DNA of 64,000 nucleotides from Micromonospora antibiotica (lineage in GTDB: Bacteria > Actinomycetota > Actinomycetes > Mycobacteriales > Micromonosporaceae), in contig NZ_JAGFWR010000011.1 of the NCBI RefSeq assembly GCF_017599305.1, positions 1 through 64,000 of the forward strand, given 5' to 3'. Positions 9,266 through 17,690 of the stretch are shown piece after piece (the stretch's first letter is position 1; the number at the start of each line of letters is the position of its first letter). The notes below the pieces were generated by a model. The model ran no database searches. It was not told where the DNA came from and saw only the letters and a program-made list of their open reading frames with translations. Made by a program: the position numbers and the translations under genes.

Positions 9266-11302
9266 TCAGGTGAGCTGGGCGACCAGGTCCTCGACCGAGG
9301 TCACCGGCCGTTGGCAGACGAACCCCCGGCAGACGTACGCGGTGGGCCGCCCGTCGACCAGCGGCCGGTCGGCGAGCAGCGGCACCCCGGGCTGGTCGGG
9401 CCGGCCGGCGACCACCACCGCACCGGGTGGGGCGTGCCGGTGCGCGGCGGCGACCAGCGGGTCCCCGGCCGGGTCGTCGGTGACCACCGCGATCTCGTAC
9501 GGCCCGGACAGCAGCGCCTCCCCGGCGGACGCCGCGTACCCGGTGAACCGGGCGTGCCGGCCGACGATCGGTGCGACGGTCGACAGGGCCGCCTCCGCCG
9601 CCTCCCGGTAGCGGGTCTCCCCGCTCAACGCCGCGTACGCGGTCAGCGCCGCCACGATCGCCGACCGGCCCGACGGGGTGGCGTTGTCGGTCGGGTCGGC
9701 CGGCCGGGTGACCAGCCGTTCGGCGTCGTCGGCGGTGTCGTAGAAACCGCCGTCGGAGGCGGCGAACCGGGCCAGCGCCACATCCAGCAGGCCACCGGCC
9801 AACTCCAGCCAGCGTCCCTCGCCGGTGAGCTGGTGCACCGCGCAGAACGCCTCGGCCACGCAGCCGTAGTCCTCCAGCACACCGGCCGGCTCGCCGACCG
9901 TCCGGTCCCGGGAGGCCCGGCGGAGCCGGCCGTCGACCAGGTGCACGCCGGCCAGGTGTTCGGCGGCGTCGCGCAGCGCCCCGTCGGCGACGATGGCGAC
10001 CCCGTCCATCAGGTTGGCGTCCTCGTCGTCGGGGTCGGCGTAGAGCGCGGCGACCTGGACGAACTCGACGAGCGCGGTGACCGCCAGGCCGTTCCAGGCG
10101 GCCACCACCTTGTCGTCGCGGGCCGGTTGGGGGCGGGTGTCCCGGACGGCCAGCAGGCGGCCCACCACGCTGCGCCACCGGGCCCGGATCTGCGGGTCGG
10201 CGTCGTCGACGTCCCGGGCCAGCCGCAGCACGCTCGTGCCGTGCTCGAAGGTGCCCGCCCCGGTGACGTCGAACAGGTCGGCGGCCCAGCGGCCGTCGTC
10301 CTCGCCGAGCGCCTCGACGAGCTGGGCCGGGGTCCAGGCGTAGGTGAGGCCCTCCACCCCGTCGGTGTCGGCGTCGAGCGCGGAGGCGAAACCGTCACTG
10401 GGGCGGTGCAGCTCGTCGGCGAGGAACCGGGCGGTGTCCCGGGCCACCCGACGGGCCAGCCGGTCGCCGGTGAGCCGCCACAGCTGGGTGTAGACCCGCA
10501 GCAGCAGGGCGTTGTCGTAGAGCATCTTCTCGAAGTGCGGCACCGTCCAGTGGGCGTCCACCGAGTAGCGGGCGAACCCCCCGGCGAGCTGGTCGTACAG
10601 GCCGCCCCGGGCCATCGCCTCGGCGGTGTGCCGGACGATCTCCAGGCTGCGCGCCGACCCGGTGCGCCGGTGGTGCCGGAGCAGGAACAGCAGGTTCATG
10701 TGCGGCGGGAACTTCGGTGCGCCGCCGAAACCGCCGTTGGTCTCGTCGTACTCGGTGGCGAGTTGGGTGGCGGCGGCGTCGAGCAGGTCGGCGGTGAGCG
10801 GGGCGGTGGGGCCGCCGACGGCCTGGGCGCCGCCGATCGCCTCGACCACCGCCGCACCCTGCCGCAGTACGGCCTCCCGCTGCTCCCGCCACGCGGTGCC
10901 CACCGACTCCAGCAGCCGGACGAAGTTGGGCTTCGGGAAGTACGTGCCGCAGAAGAACGGGGTGCCGTCAGGGGTGGCGAAGACCGTCATCGGCCACCCG
11001 CCCTGGCCGGTCATCGCCTGGGTGGCGGTCATGTAGACGGCGTCGACGTCGGGCCGCTCCTCCCGGTCCACCTTGATCGCCACGAAACCGGCGTTGACCA
11101 GCGCGCCGACCGTCTCGTCCTCGAACGACTCGTGGGCCATCACGTGGCACCAGTGGCAGGCGGCGTAGCCCACCGAGATCAGCACCGGGACGTCCCGCCG
11201 CTTCGCCTCGGCGAACGCCTCGTCGCACCACGGCCACCAGTCGACCGGGTTGTCGGCGTGCTGGAGCAGGTACGGCGAGGTGGCCTGGGCGAGTCGATTC
11301 AC
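9266..11302 (-). CDS. thioredoxin-fold DUF255 protein (YyaL/SPATA20 family)
   Basis: A 678-residue protein of the widespread YyaL/SSP411 family. The N-terminal thioredoxin-like domain (about 1-165) opens with the family hallmark SPYLLQHADNPVDWWPW and carries a CxxC at Cys49-Cys52 in YAACHWCHVM. The remainder is an (alpha/alpha) barrel resembling N-acylglucosamine epimerases and glycosidases, with FEKMLYDNA characteristic of the family. The biochemical role is not established; a redox or chaperone role is inferred from the CxxC only. The start is GTG 11302 with a weak ribosome site. It may be co-oriented with purKE but is separated by 190 bp and a hairpin. Confidence 0.93.
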   Translation of the reverse strand: MNRLAQATSPYLLQHADNPVDWWPWCDEAFAEAKRRDVPVLISVGYAACHWCHVMAHESFEDETVGALVNAGFVAIKVDREERPDVDAVYMTATQAMTGQGGWPMTVFATPDGTPFFCGTYFPKPNFVRLLESVGTAWREQREAVLRQGAAVVEAIGGAQAVGGPTAPLTADLLDAAATQLATEYDETNGGFGGAPKFPPHMNLLFLLRHHRRTGSARSLEIVRHTAEAMARGGLYDQLAGGFARYSVDAHWTVPHFEKMLYDNALLLRVYTQLWRLTGDRLARRVARDTARFLADELHRPSDGFASALDADTDGVEGLTYAWTPAQLVEALGEDDGRWAADLFDVTGAGTFEHGTSVLRLARDVDDADPQIRARWRSVVGRLLAVRDTRPQPARDDKVVAAWNGLAVTALVEFVQVAALYADPDDEDANLMDGVAIVADGALRDAAEHLAGVHLVDGRLRRASRDRTVGEPAGVLEDYGCVAEAFCAVHQLTGEGRWLELAGGLLDVALARFAASDGGFYDTADDAERLVTRPADPTDNATPSGRSAIVAALTAYAALSGETRYREAAEAALSTVAPIVGRHARFTGYAASAGEALLSGPYEIAVVTDDPAGDPLVAAAHRHAPPGAVVVAGRPDQPGVPLLADRPLVDGRPTAYVCRGFVCQRPVTSVEDLVAQLT

Positions 11303-11427
11303 CCGACGACCCTATCCACCCCCGGGCGCACCCGTCCCGCCGAAACCGGGCCTTCCCCCGTTCACATTCATCGTCTTTGATCTGTGCGGGTGCGGTGATC
11401 GGCACCGGCCCGCGAGGAGGTACCCCC

Positions 11428-12462
11428 ATGCGCGGTTCCCGTCTCCTGTCGGCGCTCACGTCGGTCGCGGTGGCCACAGCGGTGTTCAGCACCGCCGCCC
11501 CCGCCTCGGCCGCCGTGGACCCCGGCACCCGGGTCTCGGCGACCACCGTGGTCGGCACGCACAACGCGTACGAACGCGGGACGTACACCTATCTGGCGCA
11601 GGCGCTCGACGCCCGCCCCGGAATGATCGAACTGGACGTCTGGCCGGACATCATCACCAAGCAGTGGCGGGTCAGCCACTCCAACCCGCTGGGCAACGAC
11701 AACAACTGCGTCGCCGCCAGCACCCCCGCGCAGCTCTACACCGGCACCCGCAACAAGAACCTGGAGCACTGCCTCGACGACATCCGGCTCTGGTTCGACG
11801 CCCACCCCGACGCCGGGCCGCTCCAACTCAAACTGGAGCTGAAGACCGGCTTCAGCAGCCGTACCGGGCAGGGGCCCGTCCAGCTCGACGCGGTGCTCGC
11901 CGCCCGCCTCGGCAGCCGGGTGTTCCGCCCCGCCGACCTGCGCGGCGGGTACGCCACCCTGGACGCCGCCGCCCGCGCGAACGCCTGGCCGACCCGGGCG
12001 CAACTCGCCGGCAAGGTGATCGTGGAGCTGATCCCCGGCACCGTCGAGGAGGGCAACCCCACCGACACCCTGTGGACCGACATCGAGTACGCCCAGTACC
12101 TGGCCGGCCTGGCGGCGGCGGGCACCCTCGGTCAGGCGCAGGCGTTCCCGGCGGTGCACCGGGCCCAGTCCGGCGACCCGCGCAGCCGGTACGCCGACAC
12201 CAGCCTGCGCCCGTGGTTCGTCCTGTTCGACGGCGACGCGTCGGCCTACGTCACCGGCGGGATCGACACCTCCTGGTACGACACCAACCACTACCTGCTG
12301 GTGATGACCGACGCGCAGAACGTCCCCCCGGCGGTCGGCAACACCGATCCGGTGGCCGCCCGCGCCCGCCTCGCGCAGCTCGCCGCCGCCCACGCCAGCG
12401 TCGCCTCCGCCGACTGGGCCGCACTGCCGGCGGTGGTCGGCGAGGTCCTCCCCAGAGGCTGA
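11428..12462 (+). CDS. secreted calcium-dependent PI-specific phospholipase C-like protein
   Basis: A probable exported phosphodiesterase with the PI-PLC TIM-barrel fold. The 344-residue product starts with a Sec signal peptide (positively charged start, hydrophobic run, cleavage near ASA-AVDP at 28/29). The mature part begins with the catalytic-type VVGTHNAYERG (His45), then ELDVWPD and WRVSHSNPLG, which supplies the second histidine. LELKTGF and VELIPGT continue the barrel. The start ATG 11428 has GAGGAGG 7 nt upstream. The substrate could be phosphatidylinositol or another phosphodiester. A GTTCAC-type box upstream hints at phosphate control (speculative). Confidence 0.85.
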   Translation: MRGSRLLSALTSVAVATAVFSTAAPASAAVDPGTRVSATTVVGTHNAYERGTYTYLAQALDARPGMIELDVWPDIITKQWRVSHSNPLGNDNNCVAASTPAQLYTGTRNKNLEHCLDDIRLWFDAHPDAGPLQLKLELKTGFSSRTGQGPVQLDAVLAARLGSRVFRPADLRGGYATLDAAARANAWPTRAQLAGKVIVELIPGTVEEGNPTDTLWTDIEYAQYLAGLAAAGTLGQAQAFPAVHRAQSGDPRSRYADTSLRPWFVLFDGDASAYVTGGIDTSWYDTNHYLLVMTDAQNVPPAVGNTDPVAARARLAQLAAAHASVASADWAALPAVVGEVLPRG

Positions 12463-12540
12463 CCCGCCCACCGCCAGGATGGCCCGCGTTCCGACGTAGG
12501 CACGCGGGCCACCCCGTCTCCGCCCCGCCGGCCGCCACCC

Positions 12541-12640
12541 CGCTCCGCCGCTCCGCCGCTCCGCCGCTCCGCCGCGCCGCCGCGCCGCCGCGCCGCCCGC
12601 CGCCCGCCGCCCGCCGCCCGCCGCCCGCCGCCCGCCGCAA
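12541..12640. repeat. GC microsatellite: octamers then heptamers
   Basis: Four CGCTCCGC units, then three CGCGCCGC units, then about six CGCCCGC heptamers, back to back. There is no coding evidence. It lies directly after the PI-PLC-like gene. Confidence 0.85.
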
Positions 12641-12712
12641 GATCGTGCTCGATCCTGGTTGTAGTGGCCTCAGAACCCGCCGAGACCACTACATCGTGGA
12701 TCGAGCACGATC
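12641..12712. repeat. 72-bp inverted repeat
   Basis: Perfect 15-bp outer arms (GATCGTGCTCGATCC at 12641-12655 and its complement at 12698-12712). A second perfect 8-bp pair lies inside (TGTAGTGG/CCACTACA), with an 18-nt loop. It is a cruciform or RNA-hairpin element, perhaps a REP-like intergenic palindrome or a bidirectional terminator. There is no T-run. Confidence 0.75.
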
Positions 12713-12720
12713 ATGCCGTC

Positions 12721-12975
12721 GCCACACGCCGAGGACGGGCTTCGCCACACACCCGAAGACGGGCGTCGGCACGCCCCCGAGGACGGACGTCGCCACACCC
12801 CGAGGACGGGGGTCGCCACACGCCCGAGAACGGGCATCGCCACACCCCGAGGACGGGGGTCGCCACACGCCCGAGAACGGGCATCGCCACACCCCGAGGA
12901 CAGGCATCGCCACACACTTGAGGACGGGCGTCGCCACACGCCCGAGGACGGGCGTCGGCACGCGCCCGAGGAGGG
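12721..12975. repeat. VNTR of eleven 23/24-bp units
   Basis: Eleven head-to-tail units of the type GCCACACGCCCGAGGACGGG plus 3-4 nt, starting at 12721, 12744, 12768, 12792, 12815, 12839, 12862, 12886, 12909, 12933 and 12957. From 12792 the spacing alternates 23 and 24, and a 47-bp two-unit block is duplicated, so recent slippage or unequal exchange is likely. Mixed unit lengths break any single reading frame, which argues against a protein. It fills the space between two convergent genes. Confidence 0.88.
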
Positions 12976-12990
12976 GTGGGGGTTGTGGGG

Positions 12991-15522
12991 TCAGGAGGCG
13001 CCGTCGGCGCGGAGGGGGAAGACGTTCGACTCGGCGGAGTCGCGCAGCGAGCCGAGCACCGCGCCGATCTTGTCGGCCGGCATCGGCTTGAAGAAGTGGT
13101 AGCCCTGGGCGGCGGTGCAGCCCAATGCCACCAGTGCGGCCCGCTGCTCAGCCGTCTCCACGCCCTCGGCGACCACCCGCAGCCCCAACTCGTGGGCGAG
13201 GCCGACGGTGGCCCGGACGATCGCCGCCGCCTCCGGTGAGTCGGCCATCCGGATCACGAAGGACCGGTCCACCTTCAACTCGTCGACCGCGATCCGGGTC
13301 ACGAACGACAGCGACGAGAACCCGGTGCCGAAGTCGTCGACGGCCAACTGGACGCCCATCGACCGCAGGTTCGCCAGCACCTCGTCGATCACCTCCAGCT
13401 CGCTCATCACCACCGTCTCGGTGATCTCCAGGACCAACCGGTGCGGCGGCACCTGGTGGCGACGCAGGGCGTCGGCGATCTCCGCCGGCAACCGGGGGTC
13501 GAGCAGGCTGCGGGCCGAGAGGTTCACCGAGATCGGCACGTCCAGCCCGTCGCGGGCCCACTCGGCGGCCACCGACAGCGCCTTGTCCAGCACGTACCGG
13601 GTGAACGTGCCGAGCTGTTCGCTGTTCTCCACCGGGCGGATGAAGTCGGCCGGGCTGAGCCAGCCCCGCCGGGGATGCCGCCAGCGGATCAGCGCCTCCA
13701 CCCCGGTCGGTGCGCCGGTGGCCAGGTCGACCGCCGGTTGCAGGGCCAGCACCAGCTGGTCGTCGGCCTGCAACGCCTCCCGCAATTCGGCCAGCAGGGC
13801 CAACTGGTCGGTGCTGGCCGCGTCCCGGGTGCTGTCGTACGCGGCGACGCTGCCGCCGCCCTCCTTCGCCTGGTACATGGCGATGTCGGCCCGGCGCAGC
13901 AGCTCGGTCAGGTCGGCGGTGCCCGCACCGGCCACCACCACCCCCACCGACACCTCGACCGACATCCGCACCCCGGCCACCTCGGTCGGCGCGGCCAGCC
14001 GCTCGGCGATCTCCCGGGCCTGCCGCAGCGCGTACGCCATCGGGGCGGCCCGGTCGCCGATCACCGGGACCGACGTCAGCAGCAGGGCGAACTCGTCGCC
14101 GCCGAGCCGGGCGAGCAGGTCGCCGGGGCGGGTCAGGGTGCCCAGCCGGTTGCCGGTGAGCCGCAGCAGCTGGTCGCCGGCCGCGTGCCCGAGGGTGTCG
14201 TTGACCTCTTTGAACTGGTCGATGTCGAGCAGCAGCAGGGCCACCGGATGATCGTGGACGAGCTGCCGCAACGCCTGGTCGCCCTTGGTCAGCATGGCCG
14301 TCCGGTTGACCAGCCCGGTCAGCGCGTCGTGCACCGCGTCGTACGACGAGCGGGCGCTGACCAGCCGCAACTCCCGATGGGTCGCCGCGTCGTGCAGCGC
14401 GGCGGCCAACGCGTCGGAGTAGGCGGCCACCGCGTCGCGTTCCCGGTCGTTCGGCGGCCCGGTGGAGGGGAACCGGACCCGCAACTGTCCGACCTGGACG
14501 TCGCCGACGACGAGCGGCCGGACCAGTTCGTGGGTGTCCACGGTGGCCCCGGCGGGTGGCCCGGTCTCCCGGTCGGCCACCTGCCCCGAGGCGTCGCCCC
14601 GGTAACGCCGCCAGCGGCCGTCACCCCGGGCCACGTCCACGTCCACCAGTTCGGCACCGAAGAGGGCCAGCGCGCCGGTGACCGCCGCCGTGGCCACCCC
14701 GCGCTCGTCGAGCTGGTTGAGCGCGGCGGTGGCCTCGGCGAAGGCCCGCCAGGTGCGCTGTTCCTGGTCGGCGCGCAGCCGGTGCCGGTAGGTCTGCTGG
14801 AGCAGCCAGAGCAGCGGTGGGAGCAGCAGCAACCAGCGCGGGTCGACCTCCAGCAGGGCCACCACGACCAGCCCGACCACCACGTTGCCGACGAACATCA
14901 GCACCTTGCCGCGCAGGGCGACGAGCAGCGCCGGACCGACCGCCACGCCGTGCCGCAGGGCGAGGGTGGCCCCGCCCAGCCCGGCGGTGGTGAGCAGGTA
15001 GGTGACCGCGCCGGCGACCAGGGCGGGCACGAGGGCCGGGGTGGGGCCGGCCAGCAACGGCTGACCGAGGGCGGTGGCGACGGCGACGGCGAGCGCGGTG
15101 GCTGCGGTCAGCGAGGCGGCGATCCGCAGCAGCTCCACCGGGGGACGGCGGTCGGCGGCCAGTGACATGGTCGTCCAGGCCACACCGGTGCCGAGCAGCG
15201 CTGCGGCCGGCAACCAGCCGGCTGGCGCGAGATAGAGGCAGACGATCAGGGCCGCCTCGCCCCAGGTGATGCTCACCATGCCGGTGGCGGTGCGGAACCG
15301 CAACCGGGCGAGTTGGGACATCGCGAACACGGCGACGACGATGCCGAACCGGGCGACCGCGGGGAGCGGGTCGTCGGGCGGCAGGACGGTCGGCAGGCGC
15401 AGGCCGAGCGCCACCGCCACCAACGCGGTCAGGGTCACGGCGAGGGTGAGGACACGTACCCGCAGCGGGGTGTCCGGCGGCTCCGGCCCGTCGTCGGACG
15501 CGCCGGCCCTGCCGGAGGTCAC
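12991..15522 (-). CDS. membrane GGDEF-EAL protein (c-di-GMP synthase/phosphodiesterase)
   Basis: Bifunctional-type c-di-GMP protein, 843 residues from GTG 15522. Order: about 7 hydrophobic helices (roughly 25-240), a GAF-like or linker region, then a GGDEF domain with intact RLGGDEF. An RPGD inhibitory site lies five residues before GGDEF. Next comes an EAL domain with all recognised catalytic positions present: EALIRW, NLSARSL, ITET, DDFGTG, ELKVDRSF, EGVET and QGYHF. Both activities are therefore possible; only an assay can say which dominates. GTG 15522 has GGAG about 7 nt upstream and overlaps the stop of a 21-codon ORF. An in-frame GTG at 15603 lacks a ribosome site. Confidence 0.93.
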   Translation of the reverse strand: MTSGRAGASDDGPEPPDTPLRVRVLTLAVTLTALVAVALGLRLPTVLPPDDPLPAVARFGIVVAVFAMSQLARLRFRTATGMVSITWGEAALIVCLYLAPAGWLPAAALLGTGVAWTTMSLAADRRPPVELLRIAASLTAATALAVAVATALGQPLLAGPTPALVPALVAGAVTYLLTTAGLGGATLALRHGVAVGPALLVALRGKVLMFVGNVVVGLVVVALLEVDPRWLLLLPPLLWLLQQTYRHRLRADQEQRTWRAFAEATAALNQLDERGVATAAVTGALALFGAELVDVDVARGDGRWRRYRGDASGQVADRETGPPAGATVDTHELVRPLVVGDVQVGQLRVRFPSTGPPNDRERDAVAAYSDALAAALHDAATHRELRLVSARSSYDAVHDALTGLVNRTAMLTKGDQALRQLVHDHPVALLLLDIDQFKEVNDTLGHAAGDQLLRLTGNRLGTLTRPGDLLARLGGDEFALLLTSVPVIGDRAAPMAYALRQAREIAERLAAPTEVAGVRMSVEVSVGVVVAGAGTADLTELLRRADIAMYQAKEGGGSVAAYDSTRDAASTDQLALLAELREALQADDQLVLALQPAVDLATGAPTGVEALIRWRHPRRGWLSPADFIRPVENSEQLGTFTRYVLDKALSVAAEWARDGLDVPISVNLSARSLLDPRLPAEIADALRRHQVPPHRLVLEITETVVMSELEVIDEVLANLRSMGVQLAVDDFGTGFSSLSFVTRIAVDELKVDRSFVIRMADSPEAAAIVRATVGLAHELGLRVVAEGVETAEQRAALVALGCTAAQGYHFFKPMPADKIGAVLGSLRDSAESNVFPLRADGAS

Positions 15523-15584
15523 CGCCCGGCTCCGTCCGCGGGGCCGTCGACGGCGCGACGGACGGACGCGGCTACGACGGTCAT
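15519..15584 (-). CDS. possible 21-codon leader ORF of the GGDEF-EAL gene
   Basis: ATG 15584 has the strongest ribosome site in the region (GGGAGGGGG about 5 nt upstream). It is not in frame with the GGDEF-EAL protein. It reads 21 codons (MTVVAASVRRAVDGPADGAG then Arg) and stops at a TGA that overlaps the GTG start of the large gene by 4 bp. This geometry is typical of translational coupling. It could be a regulatory leader peptide or merely a fortuitous ORF; no homologue is known to me. Confidence 0.45.
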   Translation of the reverse strand: MTVVAASVRRAVDGPADGAGR

Positions 15585-15603
15585 GGCACCCCCTCCCGCG
15601 CAC

Positions 15604-15641
15604 GGCTCAGGGACTTTCGTCCCCCGGCGGAAGGCTAAGCC
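15604..15641 (-). promoter_or_regulatory. possible structured leader upstream of the c-di-GMP gene
   Basis: On the minus strand GGCTTA (15636-15641) can pair with TGAGCC (15604-15609) around an inner hairpin GGGAC-GAAA-GTCCC with a GNRA loop. It lies about 20 nt before the leader ATG. A TAGCCT box within it could instead be a -10 element, so whether the whole structure is transcribed is unclear. It does not match the c-di-GMP riboswitch consensus I know. Confidence 0.3.
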
Positions 15642-15707
15642 AATCCGGGTGGCCGCAACAGGGGTCGACGACCCTGATAAGCGTGATTCACGCCCCCGTC
15701 ATCCCAC

Positions 15708-15992
15708 TCAGGGCTGCTGGTGGCCGCTCGGCAGGTTCGTACGTGATTCCTGCCCGGTCGTCCCGTCCGACGGACCGGTGGCCGACGAATCGGTCCGGTC
15801 GGCCCCGACCGGGCCGCCCTGCTGGGGGAACCGCTCGGGCAACCGGCGCAGCCGGGAGTTCATGTTGCGGATCAGCAGCACGGTGGCGGTGCCGAGGAGC
15901 AGGATGAGGAACAGGCCCATCGGCCCGGCCAGACCACCCGTGCGGGTGTCCCCGAAGTTGTTCTCCGCGAGCACCTGGACAGTGTTGAGCAT
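15708..15992 (-). CDS. small single-pass membrane protein
   Basis: 94 residues with one strong transmembrane helix (GPMGLFLILLLGTATVLLI, about 23-41), a basic stretch after it (RNMNSRLRRLPERFP) and a hydrophilic, probably disordered C-terminus. The orientation should be N-out/C-in by the positive-inside rule. ATG 15992 has GGAGA 7-8 nt upstream. It follows mca by 49 bp on the same strand, so it is probably in that operon; a small membrane protein beside mca is common in actinobacteria to my recollection. The function is unknown. Confidence 0.8.
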   Translation of the reverse strand: MLNTVQVLAENNFGDTRTGGLAGPMGLFLILLLGTATVLLIRNMNSRLRRLPERFPQQGGPVGADRTDSSATGPSDGTTGQESRTNLPSGHQQP

Positions 15993-16041
15993 GGCATTTC
16001 TCCGATGTGCGGTGGAGTGTCAGCGTAGCCCCGGCCGCCGG

Positions 16042-16923
16042 TCACCCGGCATGGGCGGCTTCCCGTACCCCGGCGAACAGGTCGGACTCGGGCAGCGGGG
16101 AGTCGACCGTCGAGCGGGCGAGTTGGAAGTCCTCCGTCGGCCAGGCGTGCTGCTGGACCTCCATCGGCACGTGGAACCAGAAGCCGTCCGGGTCGACCTG
16201 GGTGGCGTGGGCGCGCAGCGCGTCGTCGCGGACCGGGAAGTATTCCGCGCACTGCACCCGGGTGGTGATCCGCGCACCCTTGTCCGGCCGCTCGTCCCAG
16301 CGCTTGAGCCAGTCCTCGTACGGTGAGGGGAGGCCTGCGGCCAGCGTGCCCTCGTGCAGGGCCAGGATCCTGCCCTTGGAGAAGCCGATGTCGTAGTAGA
16401 GCTTCAACGGCTGCCAGGGGGCGCCCAGCTCCGGGTACCGGGTCGGGTCGCCGGCCGCCTCGAACGCGGCCACGCTGACCTTGTGGCACATGATGTGGTC
16501 GGGGTGCGGGTAGCCGCCCTCCTCGTCGTACGTGGTGACGACGTGCGGACGGAACTCCCGCATCAGCTTGACCAGCGGCCCGGCCGCCACCTCGACGTCC
16601 TGGAGGGCGAAGCAGCCCTCGGGCAACGGCGGCAGCGGGTCACCCTCGGGCAGGCCCGAGTCGACGAAGCCCAGCCAGGCCTGCTCGACGCCGAGGATCG
16701 CCCGGGCGGCGTCCATCTCGGCCCGCCGGATCTCACCGATGTTGGCCCACACGTCGGGGCGGTCGAGCTTGGGGTTGAGCACGCTGCCGCGTTCGCCCCC
16801 GGTGCACGTCACGACCAGCACGTCCACCCCCTCGGCGACGTATTTCGCCATGGTGGCGGCACCCTTGCTGGACTCGTCGTCCGGGTGTGCGTGCACGGCC
16901 ATGAGCCGCAGCTTCTCTGCCAA
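16042..16923 (-). CDS. mca: mycothiol S-conjugate amidase
   Basis: Zinc amidase that cleaves mycothiol S-conjugates, releasing mercapturates for export, so it detoxifies electrophiles and antibiotics in actinobacteria. The 293-residue product shows the LmbE/PIG-L zinc motif AHPDDE (12-17) and the second zinc site YPHPDHI. The length and the CTGGERGSVLNP segment fit Mca; the paralogue MshB, which acts in mycothiol synthesis, is similar in fold but diverges in the C-terminal half. The start is TTG 16923 with GAGGAG 8 nt upstream; no ATG or GTG lies before the core. It is divergent from the DUF4307 gene. Confidence 0.93.
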   Translation of the reverse strand: MAEKLRLMAVHAHPDDESSKGAATMAKYVAEGVDVLVVTCTGGERGSVLNPKLDRPDVWANIGEIRRAEMDAARAILGVEQAWLGFVDSGLPEGDPLPPLPEGCFALQDVEVAAGPLVKLMREFRPHVVTTYDEEGGYPHPDHIMCHKVSVAAFEAAGDPTRYPELGAPWQPLKLYYDIGFSKGRILALHEGTLAAGLPSPYEDWLKRWDERPDKGARITTRVQCAEYFPVRDDALRAHATQVDPDGFWFHVPMEVQQHAWPTEDFQLARSTVDSPLPESDLFAGVREAAHAG

Positions 16924-17102
16924 CGTGGGCGCTCCTCGTCTGTGCCCGCCGGCGGCCCGGTCCGGGTCGCTCGCCCGACCCGCCGCGGTGACCTGTCGGC
17001 GCGGCTGCCGACCTGCCGTTCCGGGCCCGGCCCCGGGCTGGGAAGATGGACCCTGTCATTCTTGCCGACGCGACCGACAACAACGCCAGGAGATGCCCGC
17101 CG

Positions 17103-17537
17103 GTGACCGAGACGCACGCCACAGTTCCCTCGGCCGCGCCGGTGTTCCCGCCCGGCCGGTACGGCCGCCGGCGGGAGCCCGGGCGTCGACGCCCGGCGCT
17201 GAGCTGGGCACTGGTGGCCGTGCTGATCGCCGGGTTGGTCCTGGCCGCGACGCAGCTCTACCAGCGCTACGGCGACCCGGAATACCGGCCCGAGGTGATC
17301 ACCTACACCGATGCCAGCGACACCGGCGTGCGGGTCGACTTCCGGGTGACCGTGCCCGAGGGCGGCTCGGCGGTGTGTCTGGTGCGGGCCCGCTCGCACG
17401 CCGGCGTCGAGGTGGGGCACGAGGAGGTCACCGTGACCGCGTCCCCCGGCCAGCGGCACGTCACCGCCCGGCACCGGGTGGCGACCACCGAGCGTCCGTT
17501 CATCGGCGAAGTGGTCCGCTGCCGTCCGGCGGGCTGA
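17103..17537 (+). CDS. DUF4307 membrane protein
   Basis: 144 residues with one transmembrane helix (SWALVAVLIAGLVLAATQLY, about 34-53) after a basic Pro/Arg-rich N-terminus. A soluble beta-rich domain of about 90 residues follows, with two cysteines (in VCLV and VVRCRP). This is the actinobacterial DUF4307 family, commonly next to mca and greA. GTG 17103 has AGGAG upstream; an alternative ATG at 17046 would add 19 residues without a good site. The function is unknown. The helix orientation suggests an outward-facing domain. Confidence 0.85.
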   Translation: MTETHATVPSAAPVFPPGRYGRRREPGRRRPALSWALVAVLIAGLVLAATQLYQRYGDPEYRPEVITYTDASDTGVRVDFRVTVPEGGSAVCLVRARSHAGVEVGHEEVTVTASPGQRHVTARHRVATTERPFIGEVVRCRPAG

Positions 17538-17690
17538 ACACCACGGTTGACCAGGGCGCGGCGACGCCACGGCGGGCGGGCGGCACGCTGCTCCCACCCG
17601 ACCGGCTGATCAACGACGCCCACACGTGCCGGCCACTGGTAGGTTGGTAAGTCACCTGTCAGCCAGCACGCACATCCGAGGAGTACGCCT

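Noticed and set aside
12721..12975. CRISPR array
   Set aside because: The repeats are contiguous, with no unique spacers between them, and no cas genes are present.
12713..13102. Open frames encoding EDGRRHTP-type repeats across the VNTR
   Set aside because: Units alternate 23 and 24 bp, so no single repeat frame is maintained. There is no ribosome site, and the frame runs into the 3-prime end of the GGDEF-EAL gene on the other strand.
15604..15641. Known c-di-GMP or c-di-AMP riboswitch before the GGDEF-EAL gene
   Set aside because: The hairpin is too short and lacks the conserved sequences of the riboswitch classes I know. It is kept only as an unnamed possible leader.
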